In this document: piece by piece, positions 44,801 through 55,555 of the stretch
Layout: every line of letters begins with the position of its first letter
Numbering within the stretch: the first letter of the stretch is position 1
Origin: Nectonema munidae
Lineage: Eukaryota; Nematomorpha; Nectonematoida; Nectonematidae
Direction of reading: 5' to 3'
Assembly (NCBI GenBank): GCA_030549495.1
Contig: JAUIRK010000903.1
Span: 1,550,001 to 1,614,000 of the forward strand
Length of the DNA: 64,000 nucleotides
Position numbers and translations under genes: made by a program
The notes under the pieces: generated by a model
What the model was told of the DNA's origin: nothing
Databases searched by the model: none
Seen by the model: the letters and a program-made list of their open reading frames with translations, nothing else

Positions 44801-47800
44801 AATTTATTATTGTAAGTCAGGTGAGTTGGAATTATATAAGCTGTTGATTGCATTTAAAATATCATTCTTTGTTATATATCTAAAATAGAACATTCTATCC
44901 GTTAAAGGCAATTTATATTCAATGGGATCTTTAGAATATGTTAATGAATTTTTCTTTGCTAATAAAATTATCCTCAAACTTCAGTTCAATCTCTTTCTCT
45001 TCTTTCATTGTCAAGATGCTCCATTTTTTCCATATCTCCTTTGTATCTATTCAGAAGCTCTTCTTAATATCTCTTTTTAGCATTAAAAATTATTTTCTTT
45101 AACGATTTATCAATAACACAGAATTTCTGTTTATTATCTATGTTTTCTCTTTCAGATTTATATTTTTTATTCAATTTATCTTTATATTTAATTTGACCCA
45201 GAATATCTTTTGAAATCCATGGATTATAGCTTACTTTATATTTGTTCGTTTTAAAAATAGTTTTTGAAGATTGCATTATTATATCTTTCAAAAAGAATAT
45301 AAGTTTTTCTCATAGTCATCAATAAATTGAGAAAGAAAATTTTGCCAATTAATATTAGAGATTCTAGATACCAAGTCTTCAAAGGAGATAGTACTAAAAG
45401 AAACAGGACTTTTTTCTATAAGATTTTAAATTTAGTGATATAAACATTGATCCTATAATCAATGCTACCAAATGCAGAAATTGAATCCTTGAAATTTACA
45501 TTAATGTTATCTATTATAGTATTTGAATTAAACCTAAAGTAAGAAGAAATCAACGGATAAAAGAGTGTGAAATTAGAGTAAAAAAAATGTTGTCTAGCAG
45601 CGTTTTTCAAACTTTTTTTCCTGCGACCCATAGCAAGAAGCACAGTTTGCATCGCGACCCATAATACTTAGGTGTAATAAGCAGGGCGAGGAAAAATTGA
45701 CCCAAAAAATTGGAAAAAATTGACTTTTACTCAGAGAAAAAATCGACTATATTGACTTTTTAAAATTTCATTGAATTGAACAACTATGAACACTTTAGAG
45801 GAAGTATTGAAAATTATTTCAAAGAATGCATGACTTTGTAATACAACATATAATTAATGAAATTTTATGATTTAAAATTCGATCATTTTCTAGTAGTTTT
45901 TTCAGTTTAGAAAAAGATCTTTCTACTTCTAAAGTTAAAACTTGACAATTTTGTAATTTGAGATAAGTACTGCGAGAGATTTGAGAGTTTTCCATATTCA
46001 TGATTTTATTGATTTCATTTTATTGGAATCTATTTTCAAGATAACTTTTAACGCTACATTCGTCTTAAATGATATAATGTTGAAGAAACAAGTAAAGGCA
46101 TCTTCGACTGAAAAAGTCTCTGTTGATTTTTTCCGACTAAATCAATGAATTGTGAATATTCTCTAATTATTGTTAGCAAGTTTTGACACAGATTTCCTTT
46201 TTTTTTTTAACAATTTCTTGATATTTGGCAATAAAATTCCATCATCTTCAGCATTAATTTCTTCACTGCTGGAAGATTTTTGAAAATATTTTGCTGCTTG
46301 CAACCAATTTGTCAATTTCGTTATAAATGGAACTGGAATGTTGCCGATAGGTTTGAAAAGAGAACGTCTATTTCTATTACTAATTTGTAATGATTTAATG
46401 CTGGTAATCTATAATTTTGCAGGATAACTTAACTTTTAATGTAACTTGTGTAAAAGATGTGAAAAACATGCAATGATAAAAAAGTTTTGGAATAAAATTC
46501 CATAACCTTTGCAGCGGGTATATCGTATGTAACCGCGTTCGTCAACAAAAAAAATTTGTTTTACCAAAACTTCTTTATGTTTAACCTAAGTCAGGCAAAC
46601 TTTACAGTAAAACCTTTTATTAGATGAAAAAAGCCCAACTATTGTAGAAGTCTTGACATAAAGAAGAAATCTTGTATGTATCGCTTATAACAATTTTAGG
46701 CACATTGATTGAATCAAAAAGTGTTAAATATAAAAATTGACTTTATTGACCTAAACTCGAAAAATTGACTTTGATTGACTTAAAAATTTGAAATTAGTTC
46801 AAAAAATTTTAGACTAAACAAGTAAAGATCTTCAAAGAGTTTTTGCTAAACGGAAATAAAAGTTGACTTTATTGACATTTACTCGCCCTGGTAATAAGAC
46901 AAACTCTGATCACAAGGTTCATTTATTCAGCATCGACAATTTATATGTATATCTTTTTTATGATCTGCACATTGTTTTATTTATTTGTATGAATAAAATA
47001 TTAACACTTAGATTTTCTTCACTTTGCTCTCCCTTGATGTCCTTTCTTTTTTGTCACGACCCATTTTATTTTTCACGCGACTCACTGAAAGGTCGGGACC
47101 CACAGTTTGAATAACGCTGGTCTATATGATAATTATCATTTACCATCATAAGATTTAGATTCCAGTCACCTGCAATGATAGTTCATTGCTGTTTCATAAT
47201 TGCATTTAAAAAATCTCCAAGATCTAAGTCAAATGTGAAATAAGACTTTTCAGAGTATCTCGGTAATCTATAGATAATGTGAACTATCAAAGTTTGATAA
47301 TATGATTTTGATCGATGCAATTTCACATAAAGATGAATCAAAACTATTATTTGTGATTTCAAATGAAATAGACTTATGTATTAGAAAGCCTAGACCGATG
47401 TGTACTCGCTGAAACCGTACTCTTTTTGTTTATTCTTAAATAAATTATTTCTTAATGTATTTTTTTATTTAAATTAGATTTTTCGGTTTTGTCGTTCAAA
47501 GTGTAACAAAGCATTTAAGAAAAAGCGAAATCCTCGCAAATCTAAATGGACCAAAGTTTTCCGAAAAGCGGCAGGCAAAGATCTAACCAATGATCCTTCA
47601 TTAGAATTTGAAAAAATTAGAAATATTCCGACTAAATATTCTCGTGAAAAATGGCTTGATACAGGTAAGTTTTTAAATATGTATACTAAACTTTAAAGCT
47701 TATCTTATATTTAATTCCATATTTATTTTTCTTACAATATTTTTACAACTTTTGGATATTTTCATATAAAATATTTATTAAAATTGTTTTCGTGTGTAAA

Positions 47801-50800
47801 ATATCGATTTATGTTATATCATTAATCCATCAGACGATATATATATAAAAATAAATAAATAAAGTGGCTGGAATTTTATGTAAATTCGTGGATAATACGA
47901 TATGAGCCATTGTAGTTTGTTTACATTTTTTCATCCTTTTTTTCTGAACCCTTCTTTCGTTTTTACTAACTATATTCTTCAAAACCAGATAATTAGTTCA
48001 TCAAAGGTATTTAATTTTTTTTGTCTTTAATAAATATCCATGTAAAAATTTTATCGTAAACTGGAAGAAGTTTTATTTTCATTATTGTTGTTGACCTGCA
48101 ATGGCAGGTATCTCGTAATTATCAGATCTAAGGTGACCGATTCGCTTTAGTTAGACCACCACAGATATAGGTATGTTGTATATATGTGTTTAATATTTAG
48201 GGCTATGTGATTTAGAAAATAGGTGAGACCAGTTTGTCTTTCCATTCTGAAAGAAGGTTGGCTGCCTCGTCTGAGTTAAGCCAAAAATCCATTGGTAGTA
48301 GAGATATGTAGTTATGTGTGGGCAGTTGAATAGGTGTTCTATCGTGTATGTATCTTTACAGAGAAGGCAGTTGGGGGAAGTCTGTGTTTTGAAGTTGATT
48401 TTGCTCAAATATTCGAAGCGATGTGAATTTATAAGGATTAGTATAGTTGAAAGTGTGTTGCCGTAATTAGTGACTGTTTGTGTGTGAAATGTTCAGTTGG
48501 TGAGTGCAGTGTCATGTGCGTTGTCTATGTGTTGGTATGTGTGAAGTAGAATCTTGTTGAAGAGTGTGCTCTTCATGTCTAATGGAGACAGTGTATAAGT
48601 TTTAGAGGGGTTGGAGTATGTTGGGGGCTTTGGCTCTGAGTTTTGAAGCGTGTATTAGAGTACTGCGCTGTCCCGACCTGTTATTCGGGTACTCACATAA
48701 AGAAAATTTTGCGGGACGCGCGGGTGCATGGGAAAGAATTTTCAGTGCGGGTAGTATTTGAGAACATTTAAATCTTTTTTCTATTTCTCATGCAATCAAA
48801 TTAAAGTATTAAAAAGATTCAAAGATGAATGATCAAGTTTTATACTTCTATCATTTGCTATTATTGTCATTACGTATAGTTTGTTATGCCCAATTTTAGC
48901 GATATAGGCGGATATATGGGAAGAAAAAGGTTACACAACACACTCACATAACAGTGTTTTTGCCGTGTTAATTGTTTTGAATAAAGTTCATGACATTCTT
49001 CAATAAAAGTACGCGGATGGTGTCAGTCTTAGTTACTGTGTGTGAGAATATACATTTATATTATATCAAATTAAATGAATAAAGATAGATATTTTTCTAC
49101 TTCATTATCTTATTGAAACCTAATTTAAAGTACTAGAATACACTGTTAATTTAATTTTTTCTTTATCTTAAGCTCGATGCTTATCTAGGCTTTGTTTATA
49201 CACTTTTTGCCCCAATGCCTCGAAATCTGATATTAAAAAACGTAGCTATGACAGTTGGGCCACTAAATCCTTTAATGTTTTTAGACAAGGTTCAAAAAAA
49301 TTTCAACTCTGCTATATTTATGAACTAAAAATGAAAAATATACCTTTGAAGTGCAATTTTTAGCAAATTATTACATTTTAGAAATAACATGAAATTGTGG
49401 GTTCTTATAATAAAATTAAAAATGAGAGATGATAGTAGTAACTTTAGATAATATGGAGTATACAAAAAAATAAGGAGATTAAGAAACTCGATAATAACAA
49501 TTCAAAAATACTTTTTGTTAAAGCTTATAAAATCATTTTCTTCAACATTTATTTATTAAAATTTTCTATTGGCTTGTATTTGTAGTTTTGTGTCTTTCTT
49601 GCATTGTCTTCAAAAATATTTTCAAATTTATAACCTTTTTATCTAAGACAAAACTGTTTTGTGTTTGTAATTCGGAATGATCTTTGAGAAATACTGCCCT
49701 ATATCGTAGATCTGTACTCTAAGATCGGGTGTGTAATGGCTTTATATGTGTTGGATATGGTTTCTTTGTGTTTGCTCCAAGAGGTTCCTTATGGGGCTTT
49801 GATAAGATTGAGTGTTTTGTTTCGTGATTCTTTAGTGATGAATATGTGTTTGTTGTATGTGAGTTTGGGGTCGAAAGTGATGCCCAGGATTTTAGGGTGT
49901 ATGTTAGTATCTTTGATTTGGTTGTTGCTTTTTGTGTTGCATGGAGATTTAGATTGTGTGAAGAGTCTATTTTAAAATTTTGTGTGGTTATGTTCGAGTT
50001 TATTATTGATCAGCCAACTGCATTTGAAGTCTCTGTTGTGATGTTTTGCTTAGTTGCTAGGTTGATTTGTTGCGGGGAGTGAGTGAACATAGGTTAAGTT
50101 TTATTGTTTCCAGCTTTTTAAGCAAATTTTCATGAATATGGTGAATTAAAAAAGGAAGTAGAGTTTCAACCAATTTTTAGAAAAGAACCCACTCTTTAAA
50201 AAGCATTTCAGTTGAAGCGATTATGCAGAAGGCTTTATAAATACAGTTTTTAAGCGAAATTGCCCTCAATCATAATGACAAGACTGGTCCATCTAATTCC
50301 ACAATATAAAGTCAATGTTATCACTTTACCAACAAATTGCTCTTTAGAATAGTTTTTGTATATTCTACCAACTCTTTTAATTCCTTTGATATTTTTAGAT
50401 AATATTAATCTTATTGAATATATATATATATATATCGAAATAACCATTTAAAATGAAGTTTTTGGTTTGGAATAACCGGTTGTATGTTTCGTTTTTAATG
50501 AATATTTTGAAATACAATTTTTAACCTGTTTCCAACGCCTGACTTACCTTCTTGCAGAAGAGTTATAAAATATTAAAAGTTAAAATGAAAAATATTGCTA
50601 ACATAAATGTAGAGTATTTTAAAAGTATTAAACCTAAAATACAAGATCTTAGATTGCTACCTATCTTTTTAGTTGAAAAAATAAAGAAAATCGAATCCAT
50701 CAAAACAAGGAGAGAAGCTCAACACATCCTACACAGGTGCTTATTACATTATTTTCTGTCCCCTTCATCCATATGAATTCATCATAAATTTACGATTTTT

Positions 50801-52412
50801 ATTTACAATCACTTTTTCAAGAGTCAAACAAGGTAAGAAAGTGAAGAATATTCAAGATATCATGGATATCAAGAAGAATGTCGACTTAATTGACTCAAAC
50901 TATAATAGAGGTAATGTATTTTTTAATCATTATTTTTTAGCACCTTATCGACCATAATAATGGACGGTGTTTAATGTAAAGCACAAGATGTGTATTAAAA
51001 AGTATTAATAAACGCTGTCGATTTTACTTTTATGAAGTGGACTGTGGTTGTTAACCTGTTAAATGAACATGCAATCAATCGTTTTGATGTTTCGTCTCAT
51101 TTCATTGATGTTGTTGCAAAAGTTCACACCCACAAACCTCATTTGTATTCCTACAAACTAAAAAGTTAGATATACTTACATTAAAAATTAAGATTATCCT
51201 TGAACTGAAATCATGTAAATATCTTTTTGAATTTCACACCTTTTAGCTTGAGATTTACGAAAGGTAGCCAAAGGTATAAATTAATCACGTTTCTCGAAAC
51301 AGAAAACATGTGAAAAATAAGGGGGAGCGTCGCGCATCTGATCTCTAATGTTTATATTATGATTCTTTCAAAATTTTCTTGTCTCTATTACAATGTAAAT
51401 TATAGTTTTTAAGAATTAAGGCTCGAAATCTTATTTTAATTTATTCGAGCATACGTTATCGAAATTATTTGAAAGCAGGTTTAAAAAGTATGGCAAAAAT
51501 ATTTTAAATCTAAAGAAATAGAAAGAGGCCAAAAATTTTCTACAGGGAGCTCATACTACCTCTATAATTTTGACTGAAACAGATGTAGCTTTCATTTTTA
51601 AATCAAAATTTAAAAATGAATTATTCTGTTGATGTACTTATTTTATTAAATTAATTTTTAATAAAATTTTGTACTTGGTTCAGTTATAGTGAATTTCGGT
51701 TATAACAAATTAAAACTAAAGGTACCCATAAATTTATTATATCCAGTTTTCACTGTATATAATTTTTTGAGAATTCAAATTTTAATTTAACCCATTTACG
51801 GCCAATGTTCCTATTTTGGAACATAAGTAATTTCATCTTCGTCTGCTTTTTTCGAATATAAATCGTCTGCGTTTTTTTTTAGATATCGTCTGCTTTGCTT
51901 GACCTTAAATGGGTTAAAAAAGTGCAAACTTAAACTTTTTTTTATATAAAAAGTAAACATATAATTTATTGTGCGAAAAATTTTGCTAGCACACATTTAT
52001 TCCGGCTTCCTCCTACCTGTTAAACTGTTTTTTCACATCTTTTTGTCACTAGAAGTAAATGCTTCCAAGTGAAAGCTCCCATCTAACCGGCTGATTGAAA
52101 TAATTCAAAAAATAGTCTGCCTCCTAAAAAATTCCGTAAAAAGGATGATTTGTTATTTATATATGACTGATAAATCATTTTTATCTTTTCTTGATATTTT
52201 TCAACTTCGCAAAAAGAAAATTATAATAAGGAAAAAATCTTAATTATTATTTTTAATTATATGATTTAAATGATGTGTATTTGATATACCTTATATAATA
52301 TTGTTCATTTTTTTTAGATATTTCAAAAGAAGATGAATTGCTATTACAGAGTGTCAAAGAAAAGATATTTGCTAGCCAAAGTGAAACTATGATGGAAGTC
52401 GAAGAAAATTAA
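41801..52412 (+). CDS. RSL24D1: Ribosome biogenesis protein RSL24D1 / RLP24 (L24e family)
   Basis: Five exons give an unbroken 171-residue protein: 41801-41881, 47478-47664, 50673-50736, 50822-50910 and 52318-52412. All introns are GT-AG and the phases (0, 1, 2, 1) agree. It starts [20 protein letters not shown] and continues [20 protein letters not shown]. Cys 6, 9, 32 and 36 form the L24e zinc site. [20 protein letters not shown] and [20 protein letters not shown] match the human protein (163 aa). The C-terminus is acidic (METMEVEEN-like), as in the family. RLP24 loads on nucleolar pre-60S particles, is released in the cytoplasm by a Drg1/AFG2-type ATPase, and is replaced by ribosomal protein eL24. 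Introns 1, 2 and 4 (5.6, 3.0 and 1.4 kb) are swollen by transposons; intron 3 is 85 bp. Confidence 0.95.
43907..44770. mobile_element. hAT-type MITE with a second element inside
   Basis: The left end CAGGGGCGCACATCC and right end GGATGTGCGCCCCTG are perfect 15-bp inverted repeats. The 8-bp duplication ATATAATT flanks it exactly (43899-43906 and 44771-44778). It has a C-run near 44747. Another element (44150-44676) lies inside. It splits the LINE reverse transcriptase in RSL24D1 intron 1. Confidence 0.88.
44150..44676. mobile_element. Nested inverted-repeat element, 10-bp duplication
   Basis: AAAAAATGCCCACAATTAAA, then AAGTAGG, near the left edge is mirrored by CTACTTTTTAATTGGGGCAT at the right. 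The flanking 10-mer ATCGAATATA occurs on both sides (44140-44149 and 44677-44686). A 9-11-bp duplication is typical of Mutator-like elements, so this may be a small nonautonomous one. The interior has AATGCCCC words repeated near the left end and no coding sequence. Confidence 0.75.
45598..47119. mobile_element. Small hAT-type element, itself hit by another hAT
   Basis: The left end CAGCGTTTTTCAAACTT and right end AGTTTGAATAACGCTG are inverted. Inside them TGCGACCCATAG and GGTCGGGACCCACAG also mirror each other. Without the internal hAT it would be about 305 bp. Target duplication is unclear (only GTCTA matches). It splits the LINE endonuclease. Confidence 0.65.
45682..46890 (-). mobile_element. 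hAT element (CGGBP1-like family), shortened
   Basis: The left end CAGGGCGAGGAAAAATTGAC and right end TTGACATTTACTCGCCCTG are inverted. The 8-bp duplication GTAATAAG is exact (45674-45681 and 46891-46898). A transposase tail on minus at 46001-45819 ([20 protein letters not shown]) is the dimerisation block. The N-terminal half is not readable. Terminal words are similar to the hAT at 24379-27131, so both belong to one broad family. Confidence 0.85.
48680..49690. mobile_element. Insertion in the LINE of intron 2, class unknown
   Basis: The LINE coding sequence stops near 49690 and resumes near 48670, so about 1 kb was added. The left edge is GC-rich (CTGTCCCGACCTGTTATTCG) and resembles the words near 18905-18925. 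The middle holds the inverted copy of the repeat at 19185-19575. Exact borders and target duplication were not resolved. Confidence 0.5.
49190..49535 (-). repeat. Unidentified dispersed repeat, copy B
   Basis: Reverse-complement relative of 19185-19575; both share CGTAGCTATGACAGTTGGGC-like and TAAGGAGATTAAGAAACTCG-like blocks in the same relative order. No coding signature. Confidence 0.7.
50942..51058. mobile_element. piggyBac-type MITE (decayed)
   Basis: The right end GTGGTTGTTAACCTG before TTAA (51059-51062), with internal TGTGTATTAAAAAGTATTAA, matches the copy at 56962-57074. The left end has decayed (CACCTTATCGACCAT). It is in the last RSL24D1 intron. Confidence 0.65.
51675..51755. repeat. 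mariner/pogo-like terminal sequence
   Basis: Read on minus from the TA at 51756, it starts CAGTGAAAACTGGATATAAT and continues TTATGGGTACC. It matches the general TACAGTG-AACC-TATAAC pattern of pogo-like ends. No partner end was seen. Confidence 0.5.
51791..51913. mobile_element. piggyBac-type MITE with exact TTAA duplication
   Basis: It lies between TTAA at 51787-51790 and TTAA at 51914-51917. The left end CCCATTTACGGCCAATGTTC and the right end AAATGGG are inverted over 7 bp. It is near-identical to 10164-10295, so the two copies are probably recent. It is in the last RSL24D1 intron. Confidence 0.85.
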
Positions 52413-52451
52413 GTGGAGGATATAATATCGAAAAAACCACGATATTTTTTG

Positions 52452-52457
52452 AATAAA
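52452..52457 (+). terminator. AATAAA poly(A) signal of RSL24D1
   Basis: AATAAA lies 40 bp after the TAA stop at 52410-52412, a normal spacing for a short 3' untranslated region. Confidence 0.7.
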
Positions 52458-52730
52458 TTCTTCATTTCATTTTAATACTTCCACTATTTTTATCCACCAT
52501 TAATAATATAACTCGTGCTGTATTTAATTCTCGTGCTTCACTTTCCCCCTTTAGAAAGAAATTCTTAGACACTCTCATAACAACTTTTAAAATCTTTTGA
52601 TTGTAAAATTAAACACATTTTCTAAATATTTTAAGAAGTGAAAAGCACTTGATCAAGTTTTTATGTTTGAGTGAATCTTTTCAACCTTATTTTATATAAA
52701 GATTTTATCTTTTCAACCTATATGTATATA

Positions 52731-54870
52731 CAGTCAAACATGTAGTAAGCGAACACCCCTAAAACACTCTTTATAGACAAGTGGTTGCTTAAAATAGTTT
52801 TTATATAAAAATAGATTTGGTGGGAAAAATACTGTTCCTTTAACCAAATTTTAGATATTAAAAAAGAGAGAAACATTGATGATATCAACAAAAAATTAAT
52901 GCTAATGATTAAGAGCCACGTACAAGTTTGTCTTAAATAAGTGATATTGTAACACAGAAAGACATTGATATAATGAAAACATCAAACTTTAACATTTAAA
53001 TTATAATATGTATGGCTGGATGAAACTGTCTATGAAGACTGTTAAAAATATATATAGATATTTTTTAAACTCAATAAAAAGATAATAAAAATTTTTTAAT
53101 TCACATCAATTCAAATATGGCAGATAGAAGTTTCGTTGTTAAAACCATATCCTAACTGCGAATCTAGAAGAGCTGCAAGTCCTATGAAAGATTATTTGTT
53201 TATGGACTAAATGTTAAGGTATTTCATCAATGAGCTTATTTGTTTTATTCTAATCAAAAGAATATTTTCCAAACATATAATTGAGGTGACAACTTCATTA
53301 AATATTTAGATACTTTTACGCCTTTCTACCATTTCTCTGCTATTCTTTGGCCTGCTTTTGAAAAACTTTCATGTATTTTATCATTTATATTTTTGTCCTA
53401 TTCATGATGCTAACTGAAATCTCTATTCCATGTAAATAAGGTGGGAAACTCCTCTTATATTCTAAAAATTATATTATAATTTGATAATTAATCTTAAATT
53501 CAGGAGACAATTATCACCAAAGATTATGAAATACATTTTGAATAATTTATTTTAGAAGTTGCATTCTGCCAAATAGGGCTCTAATATGCCATTCTCTATA
53601 TGCTAATATGCGTACGTAAAGTGCTTGCAATTGCTGCAAAACAACTTAGCGAGATAGTATACATACACACACATATAAGGAATGGGAATTTTTGGCGCTA
53701 TCTTATTAGGATCCAATTTTTTTGGCGCTGGAATTATAATTAAAAAAAATGATATTTTCACTATTACTATTTTTTAGTAATAACTGCCAAACTTGGCCAT
53801 TTCGCTAAAAAAATTGCTCGCATTTCCAGTAAGTCTTCTATTTTTCAAGATTTTGTTTCTGTGCTTCATATACATAGTTTAAGTCATCTACGTGTTTCTT
53901 TTTTCATCGAGTACTGTTGAATACGTAGTGCATAGTGGATGTATTGTTTTCAAGTAAAGACTAATGAAAAATGATGTACGACATATGACGCATAGAGAAT
54001 ATAGAGAAGAATATTTTGACAAAGATAATATCAGAGACAAAAATGACAGCAAATTCCAGATATCACATCGCTTATAAAATGTCTTGTCACAGTTGCCATT
54101 TAGATTATAGATTGTAATGAATTGAGTGCCTGGGAATAACATATAATGTAAGATTTGATGCCTAGTGTAGAACATGAGAAGTGAAGAAGTATTTCACAAA
54201 AATGATGAATCATATATTTAATAAAAATTGAGGGATTGGGTGAAACGTTCTTTATTAAGGGCACTAAGAAGATTGAAAAGTTTTGATTATTTTTTCAAAC
54301 AGAAGAAAAATAATTTTTCAAAAAAAGCAAATATTCTTAGCTTTCCTAAATTTTTAAACATTTTTTAATTTTATCTGTGTTTTGAAACTTTTCAATTTTG
54401 GGAGTGAAACTACCGCGAGTCAAATTGTGAGGGAGTAAAATTACCGGTCACGTTAAATATGAGCCGTGGATAAAGAAAACAAATTATAATCCTTCTTGGT
54501 TGGTAGATTATTTTATTGAAAAAGATTTTGGTTTTGTTGGCATTATTTTATTGCTGTAGTAGCTGTGAAAAAAGAAGACGTTAAAAGACGATAACCATAA
54601 TTAAAATATAAAAAGGATTCGGTAAATTTAAAGAAAATGATGCTTGCTAAATATTTTAGAAAATATTCATTGAAGGATGAAGTAGTAAAAAAAAGACAGT
54701 TTTGTTGTATCTCAAATTTTTGCTAAAAGAATGAAAGCATTTCTTGGCAAAATAGAAAAAAGAATGTATTGTTTCTATGGTAGAGATTCTTTGTACAGAA
54801 ATGAATTTGTTTGTCTTTTAGAAAGAACAATCTAACGAAAAGTTGAATGTCTGCACACAAGTAGGAAAAA
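52731..54870. other. Intergenic stretch between RSL24D1 and UNG
   Basis: A pogo/mariner-like end, CAGTCAAACATGTAGTAAGC next to TA, begins at 52731. A short repeat of TTTTTGGCGCT words lies at 53690-53730. A 95-residue minus-strand frame at 53888-54175 has no recognisable domain. Nothing else was identified. Confidence 0.5.
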
Positions 54871-54879
54871 TAGTCAAGA

Positions 54880-55035
54880 AAACATTTTAACTTCAGATTA
54901 TTTTATTTCAATCGATGAAAGTGTTGCCATATCTGAAATCTCTCAATTGACTATTTTTATTGGCGGCATCCATGACAAGTTTGAAGTGAGTGAAGATTTT
55001 ACAGGATTCATGAAAATTTTAAATACAATGAGACA
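54880..55035 (+). pseudogene. hAT transposase fragment (GTF2IRD2-like family)
   Basis: The + strand reads DYFISIDESVAISEISQLTI followed by FIGGIHDKFEVSEDFTGFMK. It aligns with the TLDESTDSAQILYFIRA block of the hAT at 28851-28315. Only the first DDE Asp region remains. Ends are not visible. Confidence 0.6.
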
Positions 55036-55480
55036 GGGTAATAGCGATAAAAATAGCGAATATGAGCATTCTTTTTACCTTTAAAAATGCATTGACAAGA
55101 AAATATTTAACAAAAACTTTATTTCTGAGATATTTTCCTGGGTTAGAGAAAAAAAATTAAGATTGAAGCAAAAAGTAAGATAGGTTGAGATTCACTGAAT
55201 TAAAAAATAAATTATTCGACATTGTCTCTGTAAACTTTTTATCCGAATAGCAGTAAAAAATACCGTAGTTTGATAAAAACAATTTCGATTAATTCTACAC
55301 TTTAGATTTCTCTTTTGTCGTCTGCATACCCTAATAACTACTATAAAAGATAACGGGGTCGCTAAATGCTTACAACTTAAAAATGCATTTCTCAATGCAA
55401 ACTTAACGCCTTATTTTCATATAATTAATAAAAACTCATTTAAAATGCCTTTAATTATTATTATTCGAATACTAAAAAAT

Positions 55481-55486
55481 TTTATT
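55481..55486 (-). terminator. AATAAA poly(A) signal of UNG
   Basis: TTTATT on + (AATAAA on minus) lies 70 bp after the UNG stop codon. Confidence 0.6.
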
Positions 55487-55555
55487 ACAAAAATGATATA
55501 TATAATAGATAGAAAGACTTGATCAACTCTACACCGAGTAGGATGTGAAGGTATT

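Larger units (their letters stand above)
42420..47450 (-). mobile_element. Degraded Jockey/CR1-like LINE in RSL24D1 intron 1
   Basis: On minus, endonuclease pieces lie at about 47430-47130 and 45652-45416. A linker with [20 protein letters not shown] is at 45291-45064. The RT follows: [20 protein letters not shown] near 43830, NQFGYRK near 43660, the YVDD catalytic box ([12 protein letters not shown]) at 43387-43040, and a C-terminal block [20 protein letters not shown] at 42846-42601. It has many frame breaks. Two hAT-type elements (43907-44770 and 45598-47119) split it. The gene sense is opposite to RSL24D1, which lessens conflict with host splicing signals. Confidence 0.8.
48190..50092 (-). 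mobile_element. Degraded Jockey-like LINE in RSL24D1 intron 2, interrupted
   Basis: On minus, the RT C-terminal region is readable at about 50090-49700 ([30 protein letters not shown], in shifting frames). It resumes at about 48660-48190 ([20 protein letters not shown] then IEHLFNCPH, the Cys-rich end of Jockey-type proteins). An insertion of about 1 kb (roughly 48680-49690) separates them and contains an unidentified repeat. Frames are broken throughout. Confidence 0.75.

Noticed and set aside
53888-54175. 95-codon minus-strand open frame
   Set aside because: Aromatic and Ser/Leu-rich with no recognisable domain or splice context; probably chance.
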